Shown: one piece after another, positions 24,757 through 33,669 of the stretch
Layout: each line of letters begins with the position of its first letter
Numbering within the stretch: the first letter of the stretch is position 1
NCBI RefSeq assembly: GCF_030758295.1
Contig: NZ_CP132335.1
Location: 2,704,412 to 2,768,411 of the forward strand
DNA: 64,000 bases
Direction of reading: 5' to 3'
From: Pararhizobium sp. IMCC21322
GTDB lineage: Bacteria; Pseudomonadota; Alphaproteobacteria; Rhizobiales; GCA-2746425
The notes under the pieces: model-generated
Told to the model about the DNA's origin: nothing
The model's input: the letters and a program-made list of their open reading frames with translations, nothing else
Databases searched by the model: none
Program-made: the position numbers and the translations under genes

Positions 24757-25767
24757 TCAGCGACCCAGTGCGTCCAATACACGTTGGCGATAGGCAGGTG
24801 CATTGCCACCTGCATCTTCAGCAAGAATGCCCCAGGTTTCGGACACGGCTTCTAGAAAGACAGCACGGTCTTCTTCCGGGAAATCTTCGCCCCATTCGAT
24901 GCCTGCTGCGACCATATCTTCACGTGCAGCCAATTCACGTTCGAAATCATCATCATACTGGTTGGTGCGATCCCACAGATCTTTGGCAGAACTTGTAATC
25001 GCTTCTTTCACAGCATCATCTGTTTCGGCCCAGCGATCAGTCGATACACCAATCACATAGGGACCGGATGCCATTGGATAAAGGAACGACGCGTATTTTG
25101 AGACTTCCTGCAGGGATACAGTGCTTGCGTAAAGTGCAGGATAGAGCGCGCAATCCACCACACCTGTTTTCATTGCCACATACATTTCTTCCTGTGGAAT
25201 GATCTGTGCTGACACCCCAAGGCGGGTGAATGTCTCGACCTGATCACGTGCCCAGACGCGCAGTTTTTTGGTTTTCAAAGCCTCAATTGTGCGCACAGGC
25301 TCATCGCGGCAGAACACTGAAACCGAGAGCATGGGAATGGCCACATAACCAACCGAGGAGACGCCCCAGTTCGAAAACTCCTCTTCGTAAATGTCGCGCA
25401 CTGTCGGAAGTGCTTTTTCCAACTCGTCCACCGTTCCGATTGATCCCTGAATAAACACCGAGCTGAGAGCCGGGGCGTCGCGGCCGAGATAATTTGCCCA
25501 TAACAGGCTCATTTCGACAGCTCCAGACGGCAAAAAGCGCAGGGCATCTGTGTTTTTCAGCCCAAGAGAGCCACCGCCAAATATCTTGACTTCGAGTGCA
25601 TCGCCAAGCTTCGCATTGACCTCGTCGGTGAATTTATTCAGCTCCGCTGATTCAGGACGAGTCTCGGGAAGAAAGTTGTTGAAACGCCACTCTTCCGCCA
25701 TTGATTGCGAGACCGTTGCACCGGCGCACATCAATCCGATTGCCAGATTACGAACAAGATTTTTCAT
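24757..25767 (-). CDS. dctP: TRAP transporter solute-binding protein
   Basis: 336 residues with a Sec signal peptide (LAIGLMCAGATVSQSMA, cut near residue 24). DctP fold: EVKIFGGGSLG, an Arg-containing ligand site in KLRVWARDQVETF, and QEEMYVAMKTGVVDCALYP. Periplasmic; it binds the solute carried by DctQM. AGGAGAG precedes ATG 25767. It is the first gene of the TRAP-OsmC-P450 operon. The substrate cannot be read from the sequence. Confidence 0.93.
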   Translation of the reverse strand: MKNLVRNLAIGLMCAGATVSQSMAEEWRFNNFLPETRPESAELNKFTDEVNAKLGDALEVKIFGGGSLGLKNTDALRFLPSGAVEMSLLWANYLGRDAPALSSVFIQGSIGTVDELEKALPTVRDIYEEEFSNWGVSSVGYVAIPMLSVSVFCRDEPVRTIEALKTKKLRVWARDQVETFTRLGVSAQIIPQEEMYVAMKTGVVDCALYPALYASTVSLQEVSKYASFLYPMASGPYVIGVSTDRWAETDDAVKEAITSSAKDLWDRTNQYDDDFERELAAREDMVAAGIEWGEDFPEEDRAVFLEAVSETWGILAEDAGGNAPAYRQRVLDALGR

Positions 25768-25879
25768 TTTCAGCTCTCCTTTTTGATAAAAAGTAGCACA
25801 TAAATATGGAAATAAAACACGGAAATGTATCTGGTGTCAGACATTTCGGGGGTGCGCCAAAATGCGGGCACAGCTCTCT

Positions 25880-26569
25880 TTATGGGCGCAATACCAATTG
25901 TGAGCCCGTAAATTCATATGAGGACAGGCGGTCGAGAAAACTGTTCCCCAAAAGGCTCTGTTTCAAATTTCCCTGTTGGGCAATGGCAGCACGAACCGTG
26001 TCCAGTTCGATGTTTTCCACTTTGATGTTGTCCAGCACAATACGCGCAAAAAAGGTCATGCCGTTGGCCGTCTCGACCGGTGACTGAAAACTCAGTGAAC
26101 TAACGTCAATTCCGACTTTTTGAGCATCCTCATAGGTCAGCACCACTGTGCTTGCACCCGTATCAACCAGCATATCGACGGGCGTTCCTTCAATCTCGAC
26201 ACTCAGGGAGAAATGCCCGTTGCGCCCTCGGCTGACCATAATTGAATTGCCATCGACACTGGTCAAAGCCATGCCGGGAATAAGCTCACCGGTGACGCGG
26301 CTCGCAACCATCTGTAGTTCAGTCTTGAAGGAATAGATCGTGACGAGCGCCAGCGCGATCAGAACCCAGATCAGCGCATTTTTGAGAACATCTGATGCAC
26401 GCAGCCCACGGAATACGCCGACGCTGACAAATGCCAGAAGGGCAAGCAACACACCCATTCGCCCGAAGCTGCCAATGTCGAGGCCCAGAACTGTGCCGGA
26501 ATCATGCCTGACGACCAGCACAATCAAAAGGGCTGCAAGGCCGATCAAAAGTGCCCAGAAGTAGCTCAA
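25880..26569 (-). CDS. Membrane-anchored retropepsin-like aspartic protease
   Basis: 229 residues from TTG 26569. Three N-terminal hydrophobic segments (about 1-20, 36-53, 61-80) are followed by a soluble TIGR02281-type domain. The active site is LVDTGASTVV with D136, and the flap-like HFSLSVEIEG lies before it. A single such domain must dimerise to be active. The TTG start overlaps the stop of the DUF1289 gene, so the two are coupled. The target is unknown; the protease domain probably faces the periplasm. Confidence 0.85.
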   Translation of the reverse strand: MSYFWALLIGLAALLIVLVVRHDSGTVLGLDIGSFGRMGVLLALLAFVSVGVFRGLRASDVLKNALIWVLIALALVTIYSFKTELQMVASRVTGELIPGMALTSVDGNSIMVSRGRNGHFSLSVEIEGTPVDMLVDTGASTVVLTYEDAQKVGIDVSSLSFQSPVETANGMTFFARIVLDNIKVENIELDTVRAAIAQQGNLKQSLLGNSFLDRLSSYEFTGSQLVLRP

Positions 26570-26742
26570 CTGGGCACCTGTGACAGATGCACCATGCGTT
26601 GCGGCAATGTTTCCATGACGGCATCCCGCTCAGCGTCATTCATCTGGCCCCAGCCACCGATTTCGCGCAGCGTGCGGCCACAGCCAAGGCACTGTCGGGT
26701 GGGCTCATCAATCAGGCAGACTTTGACACAGGGTGATTTCAT
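26566..26742 (-). CDS. DUF1289 small Cys-rich protein
   Basis: 58 residues. C5, C9, C18 and C21 form the CVKVC...CLGCGRT pattern of DUF1289 (YdhL-like), followed by REIGGWGQMNDAERDAVM. These proteins are thought to bind a metal or Fe-S cluster; their role is unknown. The ATG overlaps the cobS stop (ATGA) and the stop overlaps the TTG of the protease gene, so it is the middle gene of a tight three-gene unit. Confidence 0.85.
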   Translation of the reverse strand: MKSPCVKVCLIDEPTRQCLGCGRTLREIGGWGQMNDAERDAVMETLPQRMVHLSQVPS

Positions 26743-27584
26743 AGCAATTCCTTAGCGATGCCTAGAGAAATAAGAATGCCTGTCATGAAAGCAAGGTCAC
26801 AAAGTTGCTGGGTGGCACCGATTGTGTCTCCGGTCTGTCCGCCAATCTGACCTCGGCACAGCACGATCATCAAATAGCTGACAAGCCCGCTGAGCGCAGT
26901 TGCAAACAGAATGGCGATAATGTTCAGGTTTGGCAGCAACAGGCATAGAAGGGCGACGGAGGTTGTTACCAACGCCATTACAAGCGCTCGGCGTTGAGGT
27001 TGTCCCGCCTGTTTGGATAGACCATTGCTACGTGCAGGCGGAAGACCTGCCCAAAGAAACATGCTGTACCCGCGTGAGATCATCTGTGCTGCAAGCAGAA
27101 CGGTGATTGCAAGGTCGAGGCCCCTTGGCAATAGAGACGCAAGCAAAATCACCCGCATGACTTGAGACAGGAGCAGGGCCAGAACCCCATAGGTGCCAAT
27201 ATGGCTGTCCTTCATGATTTCCAGCTTGCGCTCGCGGTCATGACCACCGCCGAAACCGTCGATCATGTCTGCCAGCCCATCTTCATGCAGGGCACCGGTA
27301 GCGATGATCATCGCTGTAATCGTCAGAACAGAGATTAAATAATAAGGCAGTTGCAACATGGTCCCGAAAGACAGAACCAGAGCACCGATTATGCCGATGA
27401 CCAGGCCAATGGCCGGGAACATTTGGGCGGCTCTGGACATGGGCCGTGTGTGGTCAACTGACAAAAAGGCGGGCAGCCGCGTGAAGAATGTCAGACAGAC
27501 CAGAAAATCGCCGGGAACCGCGCGCAGCAACGCGAGAATGCCTTTTGCCGGACCCTGTTCATCTTCATTTTGGCGCAGTTTCAT
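26739..27584 (-). CDS. cobS: Adenosylcobinamide-GDP ribazoletransferase (cobalamin synthase)
   Basis: 281 residues from ATG 27584, chosen for AAGGTGG 8 bases upstream; an ATG 9 codons earlier (27611) is possible. An integral membrane protein with CobS marks LTFFTRLP, ALHEDGLADMIDGFGGGHDRERKLEIMKDSHIGTYG and an acidic metal site (DGLADMIDG). It joins adenosylcobinamide-GDP and alpha-ribazole in the last steps of vitamin B12 assembly. It diverges from cobT, the previous enzyme of the same branch. Confidence 0.93.
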   Translation of the reverse strand: MKLRQNEDEQGPAKGILALLRAVPGDFLVCLTFFTRLPAFLSVDHTRPMSRAAQMFPAIGLVIGIIGALVLSFGTMLQLPYYLISVLTITAMIIATGALHEDGLADMIDGFGGGHDRERKLEIMKDSHIGTYGVLALLLSQVMRVILLASLLPRGLDLAITVLLAAQMISRGYSMFLWAGLPPARSNGLSKQAGQPQRRALVMALVTTSVALLCLLLPNLNIIAILFATALSGLVSYLMIVLCRGQIGGQTGDTIGATQQLCDLAFMTGILISLGIAKELL

Positions 27585-27715
27585 GCTGTTTGCCACCTTG
27601 CGTCTTCTCATAGGCGCTTTATAGATCGAATGAGATTGTTGGCAATGAGCATGAATCAGATATCAATGTCACCCAAGGCCTGACAGCCCCCATCATTCGA
27701 TAGGCTTAAAGACAC

Positions 27716-28747
27716 ATGAGTGCATCCGTAACAGCGCTTCCATTTGAAGACATAAGGGATTTGATCCGTTCTCTTCCAGGTCCCGTGACCGAGGCCGTTG
27801 ACGCCGTGCGTGCGCGCGACGCGACATTGACCAAACCTGCGGGCTCTCTGGGTCGACTGGAAGAGATTGTGGAATGGCTGGCTGCCTGGCAGGGCAAGGC
27901 ACCGCCGGCAGTGAACCGTCCTCTGGTTGCCATCTTTGCTGGAAACCACGGGATTGCGGAGCAGGGAGTTTCAGCCTTTCCTGCCAGTGTGACACAACAA
28001 ATGGTCGAGAATTTTTCTGCCGGGGGAGCGGCCATAAACCAGCTTTGCACGGCTAATAATCTGGGTCTCAAGGTTTTTGATCTGGCGTTGGATTTGCCAA
28101 CTCCGGACATAACCTCGAAAGACGCCTTTGATGAAAAGACCTGCGCAGCAACCATGGCGTTCGGCATGGAGGCCATCGCTGGCGGAACAGATTTGTTGTG
28201 TATCGGCGAAATGGGTATTGCAAACACGACGGTCGCGGCGGCCATTTTCTACGCGCTCTACGGCGGTCGTCCTGAAGACTGGGTTGGCATTGGCACTGGC
28301 GTTGACGCTGCAGGCCTGCAACGCAAGACGGATGCTGTGCGCCGCGCTGTCGGTCGGGCCAGTGTCAGCAAGTCAAACGGGCTGGAAGTTCTGCGACGGC
28401 TTGGCGGGCGTGAAATTGCTGCCATGTGTGGCGCCATGCTGGCAGCGCGCGTAGAGCGCATACCAGTCATTGTCGACGGTTTCGTGGCCACCGCGTCAGC
28501 CGCCATTTTGCATTCGGTCAGTCCGGCATCGATCGATCATTGTCTGTTTTCCCATATTTCGGACGAACAGGCTCATGCCGCTGTCCTTGAGCGCCTTGGA
28601 AAAAAAGCGTTGCTGGATCTCAATATGCGTTTGGGCGAGGGCAGTGGCGCTGCCATTGCAGCAAGTATTGTCAAATCAGCGGCCGCTGTCCATTCGGGAA
28701 TGGCAACCTTCGATCAGGCGGGTGTGTCCGACAAGAACGACAATTAA
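27716..28747 (+). CDS. cobT: Nicotinate-nucleotide--dimethylbenzimidazole phosphoribosyltransferase
   Basis: 343 residues. Marks are TKPAGSLGRLEEI near residue 38, FAGNHGIAEQGVSAFP, GEMGIANTTVAAA, DGFVATASAAIL and MRLGEGSGAA with the catalytic Glu near residue 309. It makes alpha-ribazole phosphate for the lower ligand of cobalamin. The 104-131-base divergent region shared with cobS shows no B12 riboswitch consensus. Confidence 0.95.
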   Translation: MSASVTALPFEDIRDLIRSLPGPVTEAVDAVRARDATLTKPAGSLGRLEEIVEWLAAWQGKAPPAVNRPLVAIFAGNHGIAEQGVSAFPASVTQQMVENFSAGGAAINQLCTANNLGLKVFDLALDLPTPDITSKDAFDEKTCAATMAFGMEAIAGGTDLLCIGEMGIANTTVAAAIFYALYGGRPEDWVGIGTGVDAAGLQRKTDAVRRAVGRASVSKSNGLEVLRRLGGREIAAMCGAMLAARVERIPVIVDGFVATASAAILHSVSPASIDHCLFSHISDEQAHAAVLERLGKKALLDLNMRLGEGSGAAIAASIVKSAAAVHSGMATFDQAGVSDKNDN

Positions 28748-28771
28748 GAAGACCGAAACAGGGCTCGTCTT

Positions 28772-29308
28772 TTGAAAATTTGGGATCTGGTCAAAGCGGC
28801 AGGTTTTATCCTGATTATTGCGATGCTGGTCCTCTGGTTTGAGGATGACAGCTATGAGCCTTTTGGCTCATCCCTGAGAGTGGTCGATGGCGATTCTCTG
28901 GCAATCGGCGAAACCCGCCTGCGGCTGGTTGGCATCGACGCGCCGGAACTGCAGCAGACATGTCTGCGCGATGGAAGAGCCGTACAATGTGGAGTGCTGG
29001 CTAAACAGCATCTGGCTCGATTGGTGGCTGCTGCATCCGTGTCCTGTGCCGATCATGGCACTGACAAGCATGGGCGTCAGCTTGCCGTCTGTCGCGGCAA
29101 CACCAATAATGATCCGGTCAGGGGTGCCCTGGTAACAGCTGGAGAACAGGCAACGCTTAATGCGCAAATGGTTCATGATGGCTGGGCTGTTTCCTATGGT
29201 GACTACAAAGCCCTTGAAGTTCTGGCGGCACTCGCAGGCCGAGGACTCTGGGCGTTGGACTTTGAGCAACCTGAAGACTGGCGGCGGTTTCACGGAACGG
29301 ACTATTGA
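28772..29308 (+). CDS. Thermonuclease-like (SNase) protein with N-terminal anchor
   Basis: 178 residues from TTG 28772, 24 bases after cobT. One N-terminal hydrophobic helix (residues 7-21) acts as signal or anchor. The SNase OB-fold follows: VVDGDSLAIG, RLRLVGIDAPEL and HGRQLAVCR, which keep the active-site Asp/Arg/Glu pattern. Likely an exported or envelope-bound nuclease. Its stop lies close to the start of the next gene, giving a cobT-nuclease-UDG unit. Confidence 0.85.
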   Translation: MKIWDLVKAAGFILIIAMLVLWFEDDSYEPFGSSLRVVDGDSLAIGETRLRLVGIDAPELQQTCLRDGRAVQCGVLAKQHLARLVAAASVSCADHGTDKHGRQLAVCRGNTNNDPVRGALVTAGEQATLNAQMVHDGWAVSYGDYKALEVLAALAGRGLWALDFEQPEDWRRFHGTDY

Positions 29309-29310
29309 GT

Positions 29311-29976
29311 ATGAATGCCCTGGACCAACTCACGAACGACATTCGCGCTTGCCGCATTTGTGTTGAACAACCCTTGCGCAAACCTTTGCCGCATGCGCCA
29401 AGGCCGGTTTTACAGGTATCGTCTACGGCTCGTATTTGCATCTGTGGTCAGGCACCGGGCACGCGCGTGCATGAATCCGGGCGACCATTCACAGATCGGT
29501 CAGGTGATCGTTTGCGGGAATGGCTCGGACTGGACAACGAAACATTCTATGACCCTGCGCAAATTGCAATCGTTCCCATGGGGTTTTGCTTTCCCGGACA
29601 GAATGAAAAAGGATCGGATTTGCCGCCAAGGCCTGAATGCCGGGCCAGATGGCACGATGAGTTGTTTGCCAGCCTGCCACAGGTCGAGCTGCTCTTGACG
29701 ATCGGTCAATACGCCATTGCCTACCATCTGGGGCCGGACAGGAAAAAAACGCTGACAGAGACGGTCGGTGCCTGGCGGGATTATTGGTATGATCGCGAGC
29801 ATCCAGCAGGCACGCCCCGCATTATGCCGCTGCCGCACCCATCATGGCGCAACAATGCCTGGCTTAAGAAGAACCTGTGGTTTGAACAGGAACAACTTCC
29901 GGTCCTGCGCCAGCAGATCACCCGAATTCTGGATGAGAGCCGCTCTGATCTCCCAATTGAGTCCGGCCCGCAGTAA
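29311..29976 (+). CDS. Uracil-DNA glycosylase superfamily protein
   Basis: 221 residues from ATG 29311; an in-frame TTG at 29305 overlaps the nuclease stop. UDG motif A appears as CGQAPGTRVHESGRPF and motif B as PLPHPSWRNN, with the core VELLLTIGQYA between. An early CRIC pair is present, but the full four-Cys Fe-S set of family 4/5 enzymes is not evident. Probably a base-excision repair or related nucleoside enzyme; exact activity is not certain. Confidence 0.8.
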   Translation: MNALDQLTNDIRACRICVEQPLRKPLPHAPRPVLQVSSTARICICGQAPGTRVHESGRPFTDRSGDRLREWLGLDNETFYDPAQIAIVPMGFCFPGQNEKGSDLPPRPECRARWHDELFASLPQVELLLTIGQYAIAYHLGPDRKKTLTETVGAWRDYWYDREHPAGTPRIMPLPHPSWRNNAWLKKNLWFEQEQLPVLRQQITRILDESRSDLPIESGPQ

Positions 29977-30042
29977 TGCCGCTGGCAGTAGAACCAAGGT
30001 TCCTGTAAGAGGGGCTCACTTTGACGTCTCAACGAGGTTGAT

Positions 30043-30522
30043 ATGGACAGAATTGATCGCGGTATTCTGGCAATCCTGCAAAAAGACAGCACTGTGCCGG
30101 TCGCAGAAATCGGCAAACGCGTTGGCCTTTCCACAACACCTTGTTGGCGGCGTATTCAGAAGATGGAGGAAGACGGTGTCATCAAACAGCGTGTTGCTGT
30201 TTTGGATCCAGCTCTTGTCGGGGCAGGGGTTTCCGTTTTTATCTCCATCAGCACCAATCAGCACAGCAAGGAATGGCTGACTCGCTTTGCAGAAGTCATT
30301 AGCGAATTTCCGGAAGTCGTCTCTTTTTACCGCATGAGCGGCCAGGTCGATTATCTTCTGAAAGTGGTCGTGCCGGACATTGCCGCCTACGATAAATTCT
30401 ACAAGAAGCTGATTGCCAAAATTGACATATCTGATGTCAGTTCAAGTTTTGCCATGGAAGAAATCAAGAACACGAGCACACTTCCTCTGGACTACATGGA
30501 ACTGGCCAAGTCTCAGAGCTGA
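30043..30522 (+). CDS. Lrp/AsnC family transcription regulator
   Basis: 159 residues. The N-terminal winged HTH is VPVAEIGKRVGLSTTPCWRRIQKMEEDGVI (about 20-49). The C-terminal RAM ligand domain has FPEVVSFYRMSGQVDYLLKVV. Forms octamers in this family and responds to amino acids. GAGG lies 6 bases before the ATG. The adjacent acetyltransferase, 2 bases downstream, is broken. Confidence 0.92.
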   Translation: MDRIDRGILAILQKDSTVPVAEIGKRVGLSTTPCWRRIQKMEEDGVIKQRVAVLDPALVGAGVSVFISISTNQHSKEWLTRFAEVISEFPEVVSFYRMSGQVDYLLKVVVPDIAAYDKFYKKLIAKIDISDVSSSFAMEEIKNTSTLPLDYMELAKSQS

Positions 30523-30524
30523 AG

Positions 30525-31019
30525 ATGGTGCAGAGACTATCAATTCGACAGTTTCAGGACCGGGATGCCCCGGCTGCCGCCAATCTGTTCTTTGAAGCGG
30601 TCCAGACAGGCGCAAAGGCTGTTTACACGCAAGAACAAAGAAATGCATGGGCGCCCGCCATTCCTGATGTAGCCAAATGGCGTGACCGAATGGCTGCGCA
30701 ATACAGCGTTATGGCTTATTAGGAGTGCGAGCTTCTTGGCTTTATGACACTCACGGAAGAGGGCGTCATTGATCTGGCCTTTGTCCATCCCAAGGCAATG
30801 GGGTCCGGTGTGGCCGGAAAACTTTACGATGTGATCATGAAAGAAGCCCGGACCAGACAATTAACGGCCCTCCAAACACGCGCCAGCCATATGGCGCGGC
30901 GCTTTTTTGAAAAGCGTGACTGGTCTGTCGTTCAACAGCAAACGGTTGTTAGAGGCGATGTTGAACTGATAAATTTCCGGATGGAATTTAATATAAAGTC
31001 AGAAGACACCACGGCCTGA
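30525..31019 (+). pseudogene. GNAT N-acetyltransferase interrupted by an in-frame TAG
   Basis: Two halves in the same frame: 30525-30722 codes 65 residues (LSIRQFQDRDAPAAANLFFEA..., the GNAT alpha1 region), ends in TAG at 30720-30722, and the frame goes on at once with ECELLGFMTL, AFVHPKAMGSGVAGKLYDVI (acetyl-CoA loop) and ARRFFEKRDWSVV to 31019. Removing the single stop gives a normal GNAT of about 164 residues with no gap. A recent nonsense mutation, readthrough or a base error are all possible. Confidence 0.8.
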
Positions 31020-31077
31020 ATTGGGATTCAAAATCGATGGTTCAACTGAGTTCAAACTCCAAACAAATGCTCTAATT

Positions 31078-31803
31078 TCAGTAAGTCCGCAAAAGACCGA
31101 TCAACTTGCCCTGGACGGACACCTGATCCGGGCCAAAAATACGGGTCTCATAGGCCGGATTGGCGGCTTCCAGAGCGATGGATCCACCCTTTCGGCGCAG
31201 CCGTTTCAAGGTGGCTTCCTCATCATCAATCAGAGCCACGACAATATCGCCTGTATCAGCTGTTGAGCCCTTTTTGATGACAACCGTATCCCCATCCAGA
31301 ATGCCGGCTTCGATCATGGAATCTCCACGCACTTCCAGCGCAAAATGCTCTCCCGACGACAGCATATCCGCCGGAACCGGAATGGTATGACTGTGGGTCT
31401 GAATTGCGGAGATGGGCGTTCCAGCAGCAATCCTTCCCATTACGGGAATGGTTACAGAATATGCATCTTCCTGTTCTGAACCGGTATCATTCGCCGGGGC
31501 GACAGTTTCACGTTTCTTGCCAAGGCTGCCTTCAATGACACTCGGTGAAAACCCTGTGCTACGAGGCGCAGCCAAGCTTGGTGACACAGATTCCGGTAGC
31601 TTGATAATTTCCATTGCGCGCGCCCGATTGGGCATGCGGCGCAAAAAGCCACGTTCTTCAAGGGCCACGATAAGCCTGTGAATACCTGATTTCGATTTCA
31701 AATCGAGCGCCATCTTCATTTCATCAAAAGAGGGCGGAATGCCTGTTTCTTTCAGGCGCTCGTGAATGAACATCAAAAGCTCGTGTTGTTTGCGCGTTAG
31801 CAT
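31078..31803 (-). CDS. lexA: LexA SOS repressor / autoprotease
   Basis: 241 residues from ATG 31803, the common LexA start [17 protein letters not shown]; an upstream GTG (31833) has no support. The winged HTH is at about residues 1-65. The self-cleavage site Ala-Gly is in [10 protein letters not shown]. The catalytic Ser is in GDSMIEAGI and the Lys in EATLKRL. It represses DNA-damage genes. An SOS box lies 93 bases upstream. Last gene of the trpD-trpC-moaC-moeA-lexA row, with its own promoter region of 150 bases. Confidence 0.97.
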   Translation of the reverse strand: MLTRKQHELLMFIHERLKETGIPPSFDEMKMALDLKSKSGIHRLIVALEERGFLRRMPNRARAMEIIKLPESVSPSLAAPRSTGFSPSVIEGSLGKKRETVAPANDTGSEQEDAYSVTIPVMGRIAAGTPISAIQTHSHTIPVPADMLSSGEHFALEVRGDSMIEAGILDGDTVVIKKGSTADTGDIVVALIDDEEATLKRLRRKGGSIALEAANPAYETRIFGPDQVSVQGKLIGLLRTY

Positions 31804-31895
31804 GTCAATCAATCCTGGGTTCTGAGGGTCCACAGAAGGCCAAAGGCGTCTTCAATATAGGAATCAGATGTGTACAAAGCATGAACACGTTAGCT

Positions 31896-31910
31896 GTTCT
31901 TGTCTTGTTC
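31896..31910. promoter_or_regulatory. Alphaproteobacterial SOS box (LexA operator)
   Basis: GTTCTTGTCTTGTTC matches GTTC-N7-GTTC, the direct-repeat LexA site of Alphaproteobacteria. It sits between moeA and lexA, 93 bases before the lexA ATG, as expected for autoregulation. Confidence 0.8.
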
Positions 31911-31956
31911 CACAAGGGCGCAAGCGAAACATATATGGAACATCGGTCTTGTCAGG

Positions 31957-33174
31957 TCAGTCCGAACGCAGCATTAGAACATCCACTATCGTGCCCTGAT
32001 CCGCCTCAGTGGCGAATGGCGCACGTCTGATCAGACAGTTCGCTTTTGCAAAGCTGGCCAGCATGGAGCTGTCCTGGCGGCTCAAAGGATGGACCGTTGG
32101 AAGCTGTCCTAAGCCTTCAGCTGGTTTCAATATGGCGCGCAGATAGTCTTCGCGTTGGTCATTGGCTGACAGTTTGTCTCCCAGCGCAGCTTGTCTGAGC
32201 GGTATATCGGACGGCTGGCCCAGCCATGTTTTGATCAGTGGCGCCATGAACAACTCGCCGCAGACCATGCTGGAAACCGGGTTGCCGGGAAAGCCGAGAA
32301 ACAACATCCCGCCGACTGTTCCAAACATAAGCGGTTTGCCAGGGCGCATCGCAATTTTCCAGAAGGAGAGCGACAGACCTGCACTGTGAAACGCCTGCTG
32401 GACCAGATCATGGGTGCCAACAGAAGCGCCGCCAAGGGTTATGATAGCATCACATTGATTGGCCTCTGCCGTCTTCAATGCCTGCAACAGATCTTCTTCG
32501 GTGTCTTTTGCAATGCCCAAATCAACAGGTTGGCCCCCCAATTCGGCGATGCGGGCCGCAACGCCGAAATTATTCGAAGCGACAATCTGATCCACACCGA
32601 TATGAGCTCCAGGCATTGCCAACTCATCGCCAGTGGCAAGAACGCCAATACGCGGTTTGCGAACAACGGGCACCTCAGCGTAATTCATACTGGCCAGCAG
32701 TGCCAGATCCGCCGCCCGTAAAGTGCTGCCAGCTTCGATGAGAACTGCGCCCTGTTTGAAGTCCAGTCCGGCGGGCCGTACAAAAGCAGACTTTTGCGGA
32801 ATGTCGAGCGGTCGGATTTTGCCGTTTTCCCGAACAGTCGCATCTTCCTGAATGAGGATCGTATCTGCCCCTTCAGGCAATGGCGCACCGGTGAATATGC
32901 GCACCGTCTGGCCTGCCAGAAGGGCGTGCTTGAATCTGTGACCAGCCGGTGCTTCTCCAACCAGCTCCAAGTCCTGGTCCAGCGCCAAATCGGCATGGCG
33001 GACCGCATACCCGTCCATGGCAGTGGTTGCAAATGGGGGCTGTGTGCGCCGCGCCGAAAGCGGTGCTGCGCTGACACGCAAATGTGCGTCTACCAGCGGA
33101 ACTATCTCCTCCGGCAGAACTGAAACATTACTCAGAATTGATTGTCTTGCATCAGCGACAGGTAAGAGAGCCAT
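31957..33174 (-). CDS. moeA: Molybdopterin molybdotransferase, housekeeping copy
   Basis: 405 residues. FATTAMDGYAVR, FTGAPLPEGADTILIQED, LATGDELAMPG, TLGGASVGTHDLV and MRPGKPLMFG...GFPGNPVSSMVC give the full MoeA order. It is 14 bases after moaC in a row that is conserved in Hyphomicrobiales, so it is the general copy, in contrast to the nar-linked copy at 15951-17228. Confidence 0.96.
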   Translation of the reverse strand: MALLPVADARQSILSNVSVLPEEIVPLVDAHLRVSAAPLSARRTQPPFATTAMDGYAVRHADLALDQDLELVGEAPAGHRFKHALLAGQTVRIFTGAPLPEGADTILIQEDATVRENGKIRPLDIPQKSAFVRPAGLDFKQGAVLIEAGSTLRAADLALLASMNYAEVPVVRKPRIGVLATGDELAMPGAHIGVDQIVASNNFGVAARIAELGGQPVDLGIAKDTEEDLLQALKTAEANQCDAIITLGGASVGTHDLVQQAFHSAGLSLSFWKIAMRPGKPLMFGTVGGMLFLGFPGNPVSSMVCGELFMAPLIKTWLGQPSDIPLRQAALGDKLSANDQREDYLRAILKPAEGLGQLPTVHPLSRQDSSMLASFAKANCLIRRAPFATEADQGTIVDVLMLRSD

Positions 33175-33188
33175 AGTAAAATCAGGTC

Positions 33189-33668
33189 CTAGGAATCCGC
33201 TCGGTATGTGCCGGATTTACCACCGCTTTTTTCAAGCACGCGAATGCCTTCAATCCGCATGCCGCGATCGACGGCCTTTGCCATATCATAGATCGTCAGA
33301 CAGGTGACCGATACGGCGGTGAGAGCCTCCATTTCAACCCCGGTCTGACCGTTCACTTTAACACTGGCCACAACATGCAACGCCGAGGCATCATGATCGG
33401 CCTCGATTGATACCTCGATTTTGCTGATGAGCAATTGATGACACAGCGGAATCAATTCATGTGTACGTTTTGCAGCCATGATGCCAGCAAGACGCGCCGT
33501 GCCCAGAACATCACCCTTCTTGGCGTTGCCGGACAGGATCATTTCCAGTGTTTCGGGCAGCATTTCTACACGGCCTTCTGCCTGGGCAAGCCGGCTTGTG
33601 ACGGCCTTGTTGCCCACATCCACCATATTGGCTTCACCGGTGTCACTGAGATGTGTCAGTTTCGACAT
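33189..33668 (-). CDS. moaC: Cyclic pyranopterin monophosphate synthase
   Basis: 159 residues, usual length. [37 protein letters not shown] and [13 protein letters not shown] with the conserved His-Cys-His region, and [19 protein letters not shown] with the catalytic Lys-region partner. It acts with MoaA in the first step of molybdopterin synthesis. GGAG precedes the ATG; it starts 1 base after the trpC stop. Confidence 0.97.
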   Translation of the reverse strand: MSKLTHLSDTGEANMVDVGNKAVTSRLAQAEGRVEMLPETLEMILSGNAKKGDVLGTARLAGIMAAKRTHELIPLCHQLLISKIEVSIEADHDASALHVVASVKVNGQTGVEMEALTAVSVTCLTIYDMAKAVDRGMRIEGIRVLEKSGGKSGTYRADS

Positions 33669-33669
33669 C

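Noticed and set aside
27585-27715. Cobalamin riboswitch between cobS and cobT
   Set aside because: The divergent gap is too short and lacks the B12-box consensus.
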